Of a DNA stretch of 64,000 nt, positions 20,123-28,741 are shown in pieces. The notes below the pieces were generated by a model. That model saw only the letters and a list, made by a program, of their open reading frames with translations. It ran no database searches and was not told the origin of the DNA. Both the position numbers and the translations under genes were made by a program. Each line of letters opens with the position of its first letter. Positions within the stretch are counted from its first letter, which is position 1. The DNA is taken from contig NZ_QFWX01000002.1 of the NCBI RefSeq assembly GCF_003344045.1, positions 219,270 to 283,269 on the forward strand, written 5' to 3'. The DNA is from Marinobacter vulgaris (lineage in GTDB: Bacteria; Pseudomonadota; Gammaproteobacteria; Pseudomonadales; Oleiphilaceae).

Positions 20123-21183
20123 TCACTCGAAACGCTGTTGAGATAGGCCTTGTCAGAAATGTTGGTCCACTGGCGAACCTGTTTCAGGTAGTCCTGCTGG
20201 GAGGTGATGATCTCCCTGGCCAGTTCATCCCTCTGCGCCTCTTCCGCCAGCAGCTTTTCCGTCGCCTCGCGCAGCGCTTCGATTACCTCCGGCGGGAACG
20301 TCTTGTGGGTAACATCCGGATAGTCTTCCTTCATGCGATCCCAGGCCACGCCACTTGCGTGGGTGCTCTGGATATACATGTCGTAGGCGGCGGTGCGCAT
20401 GGCAACCCGCAGGATTTCCTGCAACTCGGCGGGCAGCTTGTTCCAGGTTTTCTCGTTGATCAGGAACTGTACTTCCGCACCCGGTTCCTGCCAGCCGGAA
20501 TAGTAGTATTTCGCAATCTGGTGAAAGCCCATCTGGAAGTCAAGCGCGGGACCTACCCATTCCAGAGCGTCGATCGTGCCCCTTTCCAGCGCGCTGTAGA
20601 GCTCGCCCGGCGGGATATTGGTCACAGCGACACCGACCTCGGCCATGACTTCACCCGCAAAGCCAGGCGTGCGCATTTTCAGACCCTGAAGATCCTCCAC
20701 GCTCTCGATTTCTTCGCGGAACCAGCCGCCCATCTGGTTACCGGTGTTGCCGCCCGGGAATGACAGCAGGCCATGGGGCCGGTAGACCTTTTGCATCAGC
20801 TCCATGCCGTCGCCGTAGTAAAACCAGGCGTACTGCTCCGGCGCAATCATTCCGAAAGGCACGGTGGTGAAGTACATGGCGTTGGGAATCGAGCCTTTGT
20901 AGTAATAGGACGCGGTGTGCCCCATGTCGTACTGGCCCGCTTTCACCATGTCGAAGATGCCGAATGGCGCCTTGTGCTTGTTGGACGAATCGATGCGGAA
21001 CTTCAGGCGCCCACCGGACATTTTCTCTGCCATGGCGGCCATGTTGCGGGGCGTTTCACCCAGAATCGGGGAGTTAGGCCCCCAGGTTTCGGCCAGGCGG
21101 ATGGTATAGGTTTCCTGCGCAGCCAGCGAGGTGCTTGCCAGCGACAGAACCAGCGTGAACAGGAAGGTTTTGAGAATGTTCAT
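20119..21183 (-). CDS. Orphan TRAP-type substrate-binding protein, TakP-like (DctP family)
   Basis: Periplasmic solute receptor (354 aa) of the DctP fold, closest in my reading to TakP-type proteins that bind 2-oxo acids or other monocarboxylates. The shared stretch is [35 protein letters not shown], in two adjoining parts of which VGPAL..GFHQ is diagnostic. Residues 1-22 form a signal peptide ([10 protein letters not shown]). The predicted ligand arginine is in LKMRTPG. I chose the ATG at 21183 because it begins the signal peptide; an ATG at 21201 is possible. No DctQ or DctM gene is nearby. Instead its stop codon overlaps potA, making it the first gene of the pot operon, which is unusual. 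It may serve a TRAP permease elsewhere or assist the ABC system. Confidence 0.87.
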   Translation of the reverse strand: MNILKTFLFTLVLSLASTSLAAQETYTIRLAETWGPNSPILGETPRNMAAMAEKMSGGRLKFRIDSSNKHKAPFGIFDMVKAGQYDMGHTASYYYKGSIPNAMYFTTVPFGMIAPEQYAWFYYGDGMELMQKVYRPHGLLSFPGGNTGNQMGGWFREEIESVEDLQGLKMRTPGFAGEVMAEVGVAVTNIPPGELYSALERGTIDALEWVGPALDFQMGFHQIAKYYYSGWQEPGAEVQFLINEKTWNKLPAELQEILRVAMRTAAYDMYIQSTHASGVAWDRMKEDYPDVTHKTFPPEVIEALREATEKLLAEEAQRDELAREIITSQQDYLKQVRQWTNISDKAYLNSVSSE

Positions 21184-21240
21184 AAGCGAGCCCGTTTCCA
21201 TTGTTATTGGAGTTGGATCAGAAGGCCCACATCATAGCGT

Positions 21241-21275
21241 GCCGGCCGGCTGACGCCAATCGTCAACCGGCCGGC
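21241..21275. other. Long inverted repeat between the chemoreceptor and dctP-like genes
   Basis: GCCGGCCGGCTGACG (21241-21255) faces CGTCAACCGGCCGGC (21261-21275): a 15-bp stem with one mismatch and a 5-nt CCAAT loop. It lies 10 bases past the chemoreceptor stop on the minus strand and upstream of the dctP-pot operon. It lacks a T-run, so it may be an imperfect terminator or an RNA 3' stabiliser. Confidence 0.6.
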
Positions 21276-21285
21276 GGTAACGGAT

Positions 21286-22962
21286 CTATACCTTGAACTG
21301 CCCTACCAGATCACGCAGGCTCTCACCCAGTCTTGCGAGCTCATGGCTGGCTTCGTTGGTCTGGGTGACACCGGTATCGCTTCGCTGCGCCGCGTCCACG
21401 ATGCGCACCACGTTCTGGTTGATTTCCTCAGCCACCTGGCTTTGCTGCTCAGCGGCAGTCGCTATCTGGGTAACCTGATCGTGAATGTGGCCCACGGACT
21501 TCTCAATAGTGCGCAGGGCATCCGTGGCGTGGTTGATGCGCTCGACGGTCTCGGTGGACCGGGTACGGGAGGCATCCATCCGCTCAACGGCGGCCCGGGA
21601 CTCGGTCACGAAGCCATCAATCATGCCACGAATCTGGTCAGCGGATTCGGCACTGCGTTTCGCCAGCTGGCGCACTTCGTCTGCAACCACCGAGAAGCCA
21701 CGACCGTGCTCGCCGGCCCGGGCTGCCTCGATCGCGGCGTTCAATGCCAGCAGGTTGGTCTGATCCGTCACCGCGTGGATTACGTCCAGCACCTGGGTGA
21801 TCTCATCGGTTTTCTCGGCCAGATTACTGATGCGGGTAGAACTTGCGTCAATTTCTTCCGACAACTGGTTGACGGAAGACTGGGCATTGGCAATGGTCTC
21901 ACCGCCATCCCGCGCCAACTTGTCGGCATCCGATGCCGCACTCTCCACCGAGTTGGCATTACCGGAAATCTGCTGGATGGTCGCAGCCATTTCATTAATG
22001 GCCGAGGCAATCTGGTCGGTCTCGGAGCCCTGCTCCTGGACCGATGCCCGGGTTTCCGTGGCAACGCGACTCAGCTCTTCAGCAGCGGAGGCCACCTGAT
22101 CGGTCGTGGCGCCAACTTCCCGGATGGTGTCCTGGATTTTCACCACAAAGGCGTTGAAGCGACGACCCAGTTCCGCCAGTTCATCGTTGCCCTCGTCAGG
22201 CAGGCGCTTGCGAAGGTCGCCCTCACCCTCGGCGATGTCTTTCATCAGTGCGCTAACCCGGTTCAGCGGGTTGGTGACGGTACGACCGACAAAAATACCG
22301 ATAAGCACCGCTATTATCACAATCACTGCGGCTTCAAGAACCATATAGCCCAGAGCCTGAGCAGTCTCCTCTTCAATGTCAGCCCGGGCCGCAGCCACTA
22401 CCCTCTCGATGTCGGTGACATAGACACCGGCGCCGATCATCCAGTCCCAGCCCGGAATGAGGGTTGAGTAAGACACTTTTGGCTCCAGCTCGCCGGATTC
22501 GGGATTGGGCCAGTCGTAACCAAAGAACCCCGCACTCTCTGCCGCATCGAACAGCGAGCGAACCAGCTTTTGCACGTCGGGATTGGTTGTGGGGCCTTCC
22601 CGGGAAGGATCCGGTGCGTAGGCCAGGTTCTGCAGATCGCGGGCATAGGCAAACACATAGTTGCCGCCCTCAAAGCTGATGGCGCGCAAACGGTTCCTTG
22701 CCTGTTCACGGGCTTCGGCGTCGGATAGCTGCGGATTGTTCTTGGCTTCGAGGACCACGGAACGGGCGGCATCCACCAGGTTCCTCAAGCCTTCTTTGCG
22801 CGCCTCAAGCAAGCTGGCTTCCAGGCGCTCGAGCTCAGCTTCACCGCCACTTTTAATCTGAGCGACTGTAGTCCAGGCAAGGGCTACCGCCGTAATGACT
22901 ACCGGGATCAGTACACCCAGCAAAAGACGGGAACGTATGCTTAGCCGGCTCAGTAATGTCAT
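21286..22962 (-). CDS. Methyl-accepting chemotaxis protein with single Cache sensor
   Basis: Chemoreceptor (558 aa) steering flagellar motility. Layout: TM1 about 11-33; a periplasmic single-Cache (sCache_2-like) domain about 40-200, with FEGGNYVFAYARDLQNLAYAP and GWDWMIGAGVYVTDIE; TM2 about 207-227; HAMP (NPLNRVSALMKDIAEGEGDL); then a long coiled-coil signalling domain. The highly conserved tip is TDQTNLLALNAAIEAARAG, followed by RGFSVVADEVRQLA. The C-terminus lacks an NWETF-type CheR tether. GGAG lies 9 bases before the ATG. It diverges from the SixA-CHAD gene across 217 bases. sCache_2 domains often sense small carboxylates, but the ligand here is unknown. Confidence 0.93.
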   Translation of the reverse strand: MTLLSRLSIRSRLLLGVLIPVVITAVALAWTTVAQIKSGGEAELERLEASLLEARKEGLRNLVDAARSVVLEAKNNPQLSDAEAREQARNRLRAISFEGGNYVFAYARDLQNLAYAPDPSREGPTTNPDVQKLVRSLFDAAESAGFFGYDWPNPESGELEPKVSYSTLIPGWDWMIGAGVYVTDIERVVAAARADIEEETAQALGYMVLEAAVIVIIAVLIGIFVGRTVTNPLNRVSALMKDIAEGEGDLRKRLPDEGNDELAELGRRFNAFVVKIQDTIREVGATTDQVASAAEELSRVATETRASVQEQGSETDQIASAINEMAATIQQISGNANSVESAASDADKLARDGGETIANAQSSVNQLSEEIDASSTRISNLAEKTDEITQVLDVIHAVTDQTNLLALNAAIEAARAGEHGRGFSVVADEVRQLAKRSAESADQIRGMIDGFVTESRAAVERMDASRTRSTETVERINHATDALRTIEKSVGHIHDQVTQIATAAEQQSQVAEEINQNVVRIVDAAQRSDTGVTQTNEASHELARLGESLRDLVGQFKV

Positions 22963-23179
22963 CTGTGATTACTCCATGAAATATTGGATACCCGGCGCAA
23001 TTATCCACATTGGCGCGCAAGGTTGTGTTCCAGTTTGTAAAACGCAGGTAAACAGGCAAAAAGCATCCTGGAAACAGGCCCACTCCAACCTGCCATACTC
23101 CTGGCGAATATCATTTACACTGCTATCGGCCGGTCGTGGAATGACTTGAACCGGACTTGAACTGAAGGCGAAAGCGCTG

Positions 23180-24559
23180 ATGAAATACCTGTATCTGATC
23201 CGACATGGCAAATCCAGCTGGGCCGACGACAGCCTCCGTGACCACGCGCGCCCACTGAACCATCGCGGGCTGAAACAGCTTGCCCCCATGAGCAAGGTGG
23301 TGCGCGCTGCAGGAGTGCTCAACGGCCCGATATTCTGCAGCGATGCCGCCCGGGCGCGACAGACCCTGGATGGCCTGATACCAGAGGACCTGCGCCAGAA
23401 CACGCAGGTGGACCCTGCTCTCTATACCTTCAACTACAGGACATTGATCGACTGGCTGCGAGCCAGGGAGGATGAGGACAGTATCACTCTGATTGGCCAC
23501 AACCCTGCCCTGGAGGAACTGGCGGACTATCTGTTAAAACAGGGACCGGAAAGCTTCCCCACCGCCGCTGTCATGCAGATTGCGCTGCCGGTGAAACACT
23601 GGCACAAGCTGGCACGGCACAAGGGCCGGCTGGAGCAGTTCCTCACACCCAGAGATGTCAGCTATGAACAGTTCAACCGCAACCGTAAAAAGGTCCCCGG
23701 CAGCAAAGACACGCCCCTTACCCGTCACATTCCCGAGGCACTCCAGCACCAGTACCAGCGCATGCGCGATCTTGAGACCGGCGTAATCCGCGGCTTTGAC
23801 GATGAGTTCCTGCACCAGTATCGCATTGCCATCCGGCGCAGCCGCGCTATCGCCGAATCCATCAGTGAGATCCACAGTGACACGGAGCTGCGCAAGGCGT
23901 CGAAAACCCTGAAGAAACACGCCCAGGCCACCAGCGAGCTGAGAGACCTTCATGTTTTCCTGGCGGATCTTGAGCAGTGGCAGTTACGGGAAGGCGCCGG
24001 GGTAGCGCTGGTCAGCTCCGGCGCCAGAAGCTATTTCGCCAACCTGGCGGACGCAGAGCAACAGGCACTGGCCAAGCGACTGACCGGTAAAAAATACCGC
24101 AGGGATATGGAGCGTTGGCACCAGCTCATATCTTCCCGTCACTTCAAAAAAATAACCCGCAAACTGACCAGCGGAGACATCCGTAAGGCGCTGGACAAGC
24201 GTATAAAGCAGTACGACATCCTGGCTCAGCAGCTCAGCGAGCAGGCGCCGGACGAAGACTTCCACCGCCTGAGGAAACGGCTGAAACGCATACGTTACCT
24301 GGCCGAGCTGGACAAGCCGGCATTTGGTGAAATGCTCAGGCAACTGAAATATCGGCAACAGAAGTTCGGTGATTTCCAGGACTTGCACGTGCAGTTGAGT
24401 ATGCTGGCAAGGTTCCGCGACAGCATTGCCACCGAGCCCGATATGCTGGAATCCGTGGCCGGCCTGAACAGCCTGATACAGGACCTCGAATCAGAAAAGT
24501 CCAGCGTCCGGGACGAAATCCTGACTATTGGAGATATTGATGGACACCCTGTTCTATGA
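23180..24559 (+). CDS. SixA-type histidine phosphatase fused to a CHAD domain
   Basis: A 459-aa two-domain protein. Residues 1-150 are a histidine phosphatase of the SixA branch: RHGKSSW with the phosphohistidine near the N-terminus, and LIGHNPALEEL with the second catalytic histidine. Residues about 190-455 are a CHAD domain, an all-helical fold with conserved basic residues known to bind polyphosphate (YRIAIRRSRAIAE, ELRDLHVFL, FHRLRKRLKRIRYL, FGDFQDLHV). SixA acts on phosphohistidine of phosphorelay or PTS-Ntr proteins; the fusion suggests a link with polyphosphate. The next gene starts inside its last codons. No frameshift is seen at the domain junction. Confidence 0.9.
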   Translation: MKYLYLIRHGKSSWADDSLRDHARPLNHRGLKQLAPMSKVVRAAGVLNGPIFCSDAARARQTLDGLIPEDLRQNTQVDPALYTFNYRTLIDWLRAREDEDSITLIGHNPALEELADYLLKQGPESFPTAAVMQIALPVKHWHKLARHKGRLEQFLTPRDVSYEQFNRNRKKVPGSKDTPLTRHIPEALQHQYQRMRDLETGVIRGFDDEFLHQYRIAIRRSRAIAESISEIHSDTELRKASKTLKKHAQATSELRDLHVFLADLEQWQLREGAGVALVSSGARSYFANLADAEQQALAKRLTGKKYRRDMERWHQLISSRHFKKITRKLTSGDIRKALDKRIKQYDILAQQLSEQAPDEDFHRLRKRLKRIRYLAELDKPAFGEMLRQLKYRQQKFGDFQDLHVQLSMLARFRDSIATEPDMLESVAGLNSLIQDLESEKSSVRDEILTIGDIDGHPVL

Positions 24560-24893
24560 CGGCAAGTGCCCTTTGTGTGCAAAGGAAATCACTACCCTGA
24601 GAAAACTTCAGCGTGGCAACCTCACCTTTGCCGATATCCATGCCGAGGAAAACCGCAATGAAACGCTGCCCGACCGGGAGGCACTGCTACGCAGGCTGCA
24701 TCTGCTGACCGGCGACGGCGACTGGGTGGTGGGACTGCCCGCCAATGTCCGCGCCTGGTCCCACACCCGCCTGGGTTTCTTTTTCAGGCCACTGCTCTGG
24801 CCGGTCATTTATCCCCTGGCAGCGCGTATTTACGGCAACTGGGCAGACAAACGCTATGACAGGAAGTATGCCTGTGGCACCTGCGGGATCTGA
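24540..24893 (+). CDS. DCC-family thiol-disulfide oxidoreductase-like protein (DUF393)
   Basis: A 117-aa protein with the DCC signature near the N-terminus: YDGKCPLC, with both cysteines in a CPLC pair at residues 10 and 13, typical of DUF393. This thioredoxin-like family is of uncertain function. A hydrophobic segment (FFRPLLWPVIYPLAARIYG) and a C-terminal CGTC pair follow. The ATG at 24540 has GGAG 6 bases upstream and overlaps the end of the SixA-CHAD gene by 20 bases, so the two are probably co-translated. It converges with rarD. Confidence 0.85.
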   Translation: MDTLFYDGKCPLCAKEITTLRKLQRGNLTFADIHAEENRNETLPDREALLRRLHLLTGDGDWVVGLPANVRAWSHTRLGFFFRPLLWPVIYPLAARIYGNWADKRYDRKYACGTCGI

Positions 24894-24910
24894 CACCGCC
24901 GGGGTCTTGA

Positions 24911-25801
24911 CTACACGGAGCGTTCCCGCCCGGCCCAGGCGGACCAGGAATAAAGCGCCAGCGCTATCCAGATCATCACAAAGCTGAGCAGCTTTTGCCC
25001 GCTCATCGCTTCATCAAATACAAACAGCGCAATAAAGAACTGGAGCGTGGGGTTGATGTACATCAGAAAACCCACGGTGGCCAGGCGTAAACGGCGGGCG
25101 GCACCGGCAAAAAACAGCAGCGGGATGGCGGTGACAATGCCGCTGGAGATCAGCAATACGGTGATGGTTGCGCTATCGCTGAAGTGGGACTGGCCGGCAG
25201 ATCCCAGCCATCCCAGAGCCAACAGCCCCACCGGTAACAGCAGCAGAGTTTCCACGAACAGGCCCGAGAGACCGTCCAGCTCAACCTGCTTGCGCAGCAG
25301 TCCGTAGGTGCCAAAGCTGAAGGCCAGCACCAGGGTAATCCAGGGTACCAGGCCCAGCAGGAAAAACTGGTAGAGAATTGCGATGGTTGCCAGCGCAACC
25401 GCCACAACCTGCAGACGCGAAATAGTCTCCCGCAACACCAGCATACCCAGGCCCACATTCACCAGGGGGGTGAGGAAATAGCCCAGGCTGGCCTGGAGCA
25501 CGTGGCGTGTTTCCACGGCGTAGATGTAGACACCCCAGTTCAGGGCAATAAACACCGCGCATCCCAATACGAAGCCGAGCTTTCCGGGGCGTGCCAAGGC
25601 TGCTTTGATCGGACGCCAGCGCTTTAGAACAGTCACCACGATAGCCAGGAAAACGCAGGACCAGATCACCCGATGAATCAGCACTTCATAGGAGGGCACC
25701 CCCGCGAACAGGGCAAAGTACAAGGGGAAACAGCCCCAGATGGTGTAGGCGGACAGACCGTATAGAACGCCTCTGGTGGCTTCGGGTGCGGCGGTTTTCA
25801 T
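24911..25801 (-). CDS. rarD: EamA-family transporter RarD
   Basis: Inner-membrane protein (296 aa) with ten predicted helices of the drug/metabolite transporter superfamily. The N-terminus (GVLYGLSAYTIWGCFPLYFALFAGVPSYEVLIHR, read in parts) and LQASLGYFLTPLVNVGLGMLVLRE identify the RarD branch, originally named for chloramphenicol sensitivity in Pseudomonas. The real substrate is not established. Length is normal. It diverges from the rhodanese gene and converges with the DCC gene, leaving 17 bases between stops. Confidence 0.92.
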   Translation of the reverse strand: MKTAAPEATRGVLYGLSAYTIWGCFPLYFALFAGVPSYEVLIHRVIWSCVFLAIVVTVLKRWRPIKAALARPGKLGFVLGCAVFIALNWGVYIYAVETRHVLQASLGYFLTPLVNVGLGMLVLRETISRLQVVAVALATIAILYQFFLLGLVPWITLVLAFSFGTYGLLRKQVELDGLSGLFVETLLLLPVGLLALGWLGSAGQSHFSDSATITVLLISSGIVTAIPLLFFAGAARRLRLATVGFLMYINPTLQFFIALFVFDEAMSGQKLLSFVMIWIALALYSWSAWAGRERSV

Positions 25802-25905
25802 AGCTTCCTCATTGTCTGATGCGTCAATTTAGCACACCGCTGGTGACGCCTGCCCGCCAAATGCCTTACTCTCGGTGTATTACTTCAACGCTCTGGAGAC
25901 ACACC

Positions 25906-26286
25906 ATGAAAACCGCTCATGATCTTGTTGAACAGGCAAAGCAGGATATCCGCGAAGTTCCGCTGGAGCAGGCAGACGATGCGATTAACAAAGCCGATAT
26001 GCTGGTCGATGTCCGTGACCCGGACGAATACCGCGCCGGCCACATACCCGGAGCGGTCAATATTTCCCGGGGCATGCTGGAGTTCAAGTTTACCAACGAT
26101 CCTGCCCTGGAAAACCGTGACCTGAACATCGTGTGTTACTGCAAAACATCAGGCCGTGCGGCACTCAGTGCAAAAGCACTCAAAGAAATGGGTTACCTGC
26201 ACGTGACATCCATCGCCGGTGGTTTCGATGCCTGGCAAGAAGCGGGCAAAGCCGTTGTGCAGCCGGACCTGCCGTCTTTCGAGTAA
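25906..26286 (+). CDS. Single-domain rhodanese-like protein
   Basis: Sulfurtransferase-type domain (126 aa), cytoplasmic. Rhodanese markers are MLVDVRDPDEYRAGHIPGAVNI and the active loop with Cys79 in CYCKTSGR, where a second cysteine sits two residues earlier. GGFDAWQEAGK closes the fold. The ATG at 25906 follows GGAG at good spacing; the longer in-frame version starting at 25819 adds a leader with no rhodanese similarity. The substrate is unknown. It converges with ychJ with an 11-base gap. Confidence 0.9.
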   Translation: MKTAHDLVEQAKQDIREVPLEQADDAINKADMLVDVRDPDEYRAGHIPGAVNISRGMLEFKFTNDPALENRDLNIVCYCKTSGRAALSAKALKEMGYLHVTSIAGGFDAWQEAGKAVVQPDLPSFE

Positions 26287-26297
26287 CCACCCACGGG

Positions 26298-26756
26298 TCA
26301 GCGGCAGCAGGCTTTGTATTTTTTACCGCTGCCACAGGGGCAGGAGTCATTCCTGCCCGGTTTAAGGACGCCTTCACGGGTATCACCGCTGAGATAGTAC
26401 CAGCGACCGTCCTCCCTGAGGAACGTGGATTGTTCTTCCAGATAGCCCCAGCCGCCGGCTACGCGATAAAGGGCGCGGAAGTGAACGGTGCCGTCGTTGA
26501 CCGCCTCACCAGACGATACTATGTGTAGCGAGGTCCAGTCAGGTGAGCCATTCAGATCCAGCGTTCGGGGTCGGGTGCTGGAATGCCATGTGGTGATCAG
26601 GTAATCAGACAGGCCCAGAACGAAGGCGCTGAAACGCGAGCGCATGAGATGTTCGGGAGTGGGTGCCGGCTGGCCGTGATGGTAAGGCTGGCAGCAGGCA
26701 CTGAACGATTTGCCGCTACCGCAGGGACAAAGTTCCGGGGTGACATCTGAAACCAT
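26298..26756 (-). CDS. ychJ: YchJ-family protein (UPF0225) with two SEC-C zinc motifs
   Basis: A 152-aa protein with a SEC-C zinc-binding motif at each end (CPCGSGKSFSACC at the N-terminus and CPCGSGKKYKACC at the C-terminus) and a central NTF2-like domain (HLMRSRFSAFVLGLSDYL, then TWHSSTRP). This is exactly the YchJ architecture. Molecular function is not established; the C-terminal motif is like that of SecA. No operon partner is evident. Confidence 0.93.
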   Translation of the reverse strand: MVSDVTPELCPCGSGKSFSACCQPYHHGQPAPTPEHLMRSRFSAFVLGLSDYLITTWHSSTRPRTLDLNGSPDWTSLHIVSSGEAVNDGTVHFRALYRVAGGWGYLEEQSTFLREDGRWYYLSGDTREGVLKPGRNDSCPCGSGKKYKACCR

Positions 26757-26850
26757 CTGAGGGTCCTTGCTGAGATTATCCGGGCCATAAAACTTTCAGT
26801 TTAACAGTTTTAGGAGCCCTGCCCCTGTGATGATGTCACTGTAAACCCTG

Positions 26851-27531
26851 CTATTCCGCCCATAAACGCGCGCGGAAGCGGCTCTGCTTCCACAATACGG
26901 CGATCCAGATGGCATGCAGGTTGATCAGAAATGCCAGCACCCACTCGAAGGCATCGTCCATCTGGCTGTAGATATCCGGCACCACCGCCGTCAGGATGAC
27001 CGAGAGTATGCCCACCGCCAGTGCCAGCTCACATAGCCATAACAGGCGCTTGCCACTGCTATGCCATCGTGGGTGTTCCCGCAGAGCCGAGCTGATCAGC
27101 AACTGCGCTATGTAAGTGAGTGAGAAATACAGCACCACACCGATGCGACGGGTCAGGTTGAAACCGTCTCCCTCATGGCCAAGCGCGAGGGTGTAGGCCG
27201 CCAGGGATACACAGGCCACCAACCCCAGCCATGGTATCCAGGGCCGGCCGCGGCTGGTAGCGCCCAGTTGCAGTAACCAGCGGCTGTTAAGGAACCAGAA
27301 CAGGATCCCCAATAGCGCCGCTGGCAGCATGGTGCCTTTAAAAATAAAGTAACTGGTGCCGTAGCGGCCGGTGCGGCTGATACTGGTACAGCTGTCCCAG
27401 TAGGGAATACACCAGGAGATATGACCCTCCAGCACTGACACCGTAAAGGTAACGTGAATGGTAACCATCGGTATCAGTGCGGCGGCCATGGCCAGCCACC
27501 AGAGGGGGATGCCAACATTCGCTTTGTTCAT
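26851..27531 (-). CDS. Six-helix membrane protein, Frag1/DRAM/Sfk1-like
   Basis: A 226-aa integral membrane protein with predicted helices at about 10-33, 62-82, 98-117, 130-148, 163-185 and 193-215. An extracytoplasmic loop after helix 1 contains a cysteine pair (CIPYWDSC). The helix layout and the polar loop followed by a GxxYFIFKGTMLP helix recall the Frag1/DRAM/Sfk1 family, but I cannot confirm membership. It appears monocistronic, upstream of ychJ on the same strand with a 94-base gap. No function is assigned. Confidence 0.72.
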   Translation of the reverse strand: MNKANVGIPLWWLAMAAALIPMVTIHVTFTVSVLEGHISWCIPYWDSCTSISRTGRYGTSYFIFKGTMLPAALLGILFWFLNSRWLLQLGATSRGRPWIPWLGLVACVSLAAYTLALGHEGDGFNLTRRIGVVLYFSLTYIAQLLISSALREHPRWHSSGKRLLWLCELALAVGILSVILTAVVPDIYSQMDDAFEWVLAFLINLHAIWIAVLWKQSRFRARLWAE

Positions 27532-27693
27532 AGCGACGCCCTCAATACTCAGGAATACGGAGCCAGATGCGACATGGCTGCGATGCCTTTGCTACGCTAA
27601 AACCATTAACACCATGCTTCAGTCCTGATGATCAAAGCCTGATCAGATCACAACCTGTTCAGCATGAAATTCCCGGTTTAGAGACCCTGTATT

Positions 27694-27893
27694 ATGCCAC
27701 TGGCCCACGAAGATATTGTAGAGACTGACATTCCCCTATCCCACTTGCAGATCGGGATGCATGTGATTCGTCTCATCGACCGTGGGAAGACACCGACTTC
27801 CTGATCGAGGGCTTCCTCCTCCATTGCAAAACGGAAAGTCACCTACTTGATCAACAAGGTGAACCAGCCGTGAAACGTCTACGGCACGGATGA
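27694..27893 (+). pseudogene. Remnant of an HD-GYP phosphodiesterase N-terminus (DUF3391 domain), frameshifted
   Basis: The stretch reads IPLSHLQIGMHVIRL in the frame starting with ATG 27694, which stops at 27804. The similarity resumes in another frame from 27783 as WEDTDFLIEGFLL, which stops at 27893. Joined, these resemble the DUF3391 domain that precedes HD-GYP cyclic di-GMP phosphodiesterases (pattern I.v..L..GM.V..LdR.W...pFL..GF). No HD-GYP catalytic sequence follows. It is therefore a broken fragment about 65 codons long, probably non-functional. A sequencing error could explain the shift but not the missing catalytic domain. Confidence 0.55.
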
Positions 27894-27941
27894 GCTGTGC
27901 CGATGCCAATGGGATTTTTCAATCGCCAGGCCCCCGAGATA

Positions 27942-28370
27942 TCAGCCCCGGTTGATCACGGCCATGGTAAGCCTTGAAATACAGGTCAGCTTGCCTTCCT
28001 CGTTTTCCAGCCGTATCTCCCACACCTGTGTGGTGCCACCAATATGAACGGGGCGCGCCGTACCATACACCCAGCCCTTGGTCACTGAACGAATGTGGTT
28101 GGCGTTGATATCCAGCCCTACCGCAATCTGGCCTTCCTCACGCAGGCAGTAGTTGGCTGCCATGCTGCCCAGCGTTTCCGCCAGCACCACCGATGACCCG
28201 CCATGAAGAATGCCAAACGGCTGAACAGTACGCTCGTCCACCGGGATGCGGCCAATCAGATAGTCATCACCGACTTCCACGTATTCGATACCCATCGTGG
28301 CGACGGCTGTGTTCCTGCTGGCCTCGGCCATTTGTTCAAGGGAAGGGATATTGCGGGTCCAGATTGCCAT
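27942..28370 (-). CDS. PaaI/YdiI-family hotdog thioesterase
   Basis: Acyl-CoA thioesterase of the hotdog fold (142 aa), cytoplasmic. The motif LHGGSSVVLAET (HGG at 56-58, predicted catalytic Glu65) and NHIRSVTKGWVYGTARPVHIG are typical of the PaaI/YdiI/MenI group, which hydrolyses aromatic or 1,4-dihydroxy-2-naphthoyl-CoA esters. Which substrate is used here cannot be told, since no menaquinone or phenylacetate genes are nearby. It stands alone, divergent from the small Fur-linked ORF. Confidence 0.88.
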   Translation of the reverse strand: MAIWTRNIPSLEQMAEASRNTAVATMGIEYVEVGDDYLIGRIPVDERTVQPFGILHGGSSVVLAETLGSMAANYCLREEGQIAVGLDINANHIRSVTKGWVYGTARPVHIGGTTQVWEIRLENEEGKLTCISRLTMAVINRG

Positions 28371-28471
28371 GGGGTGACTGTCTCCTGATGTCTGTCAATA
28401 GGCTTGAATCAGAACGAGTTTATACAGTTAGTCTGCGAACGACTATCGGATTTTGTTGACCTTTCTCAAAT

Positions 28472-28514
28472 TTTAATGAGATTCATTTGCATTTGAAATC
28501 TGCATTGCTATGCT
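28472..28514 (+). promoter_or_regulatory. Candidate Fur box overlapping a sigma-70-like promoter
   Basis: Positions 28472-28490 (TTTAATGAGATTCATTTGC) match the 19-bp Fur consensus at about 13 positions, with the core AATGAgATTCATT. It overlaps a possible promoter TTGCAT (28487-28492), 16-nt spacer, TATGCT (28509-28514). Iron repression of the following small ORF is inferred. Confidence 0.45.
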
Positions 28515-28573
28515 CAGTAACGTTGACTCCAAAAGCGTCCCCGGCAGAGTTCTGCCCGGCAGGAAGAGGATTG

Positions 28574-28717
28574 ATGATGAGCAAAAATGCCATTCAAATA
28601 GCCGGTTCACCCAGCCACATTTTCAATGCCTGGCGGGCCCTGAAATCATCGACGGCTGCGCCCGCACAGGGAAGAGCGGGACAGGGTTCCGAGCGACCGG
28701 TGACCACGAAATCCTAG
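28574..28717 (+). CDS. Small unrecognised ORF (47 aa) downstream of a candidate Fur box
   Basis: ATG ATG start after a purine-rich site (AGGAAGAGG, 28560-28568). The product begins MMSKNAIQIAGSPS and ends in a Gly/Pro/Arg-rich tail. There is no signal peptide, membrane segment or cysteine. I do not recognise it, and it does not resemble the small Fur-regulated protein HemP. Support is the ribosome site and the promoter/Fur-box arrangement upstream, not homology. It converges with the RNase J-like gene. The rest of the 357-base gap shows nothing else. Confidence 0.35.
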   Translation: MMSKNAIQIAGSPSHIFNAWRALKSSTAAPAQGRAGQGSERPVTTKS

Positions 28718-28741
28718 GATTTCGCTGCAGCCAGCGCCCGG

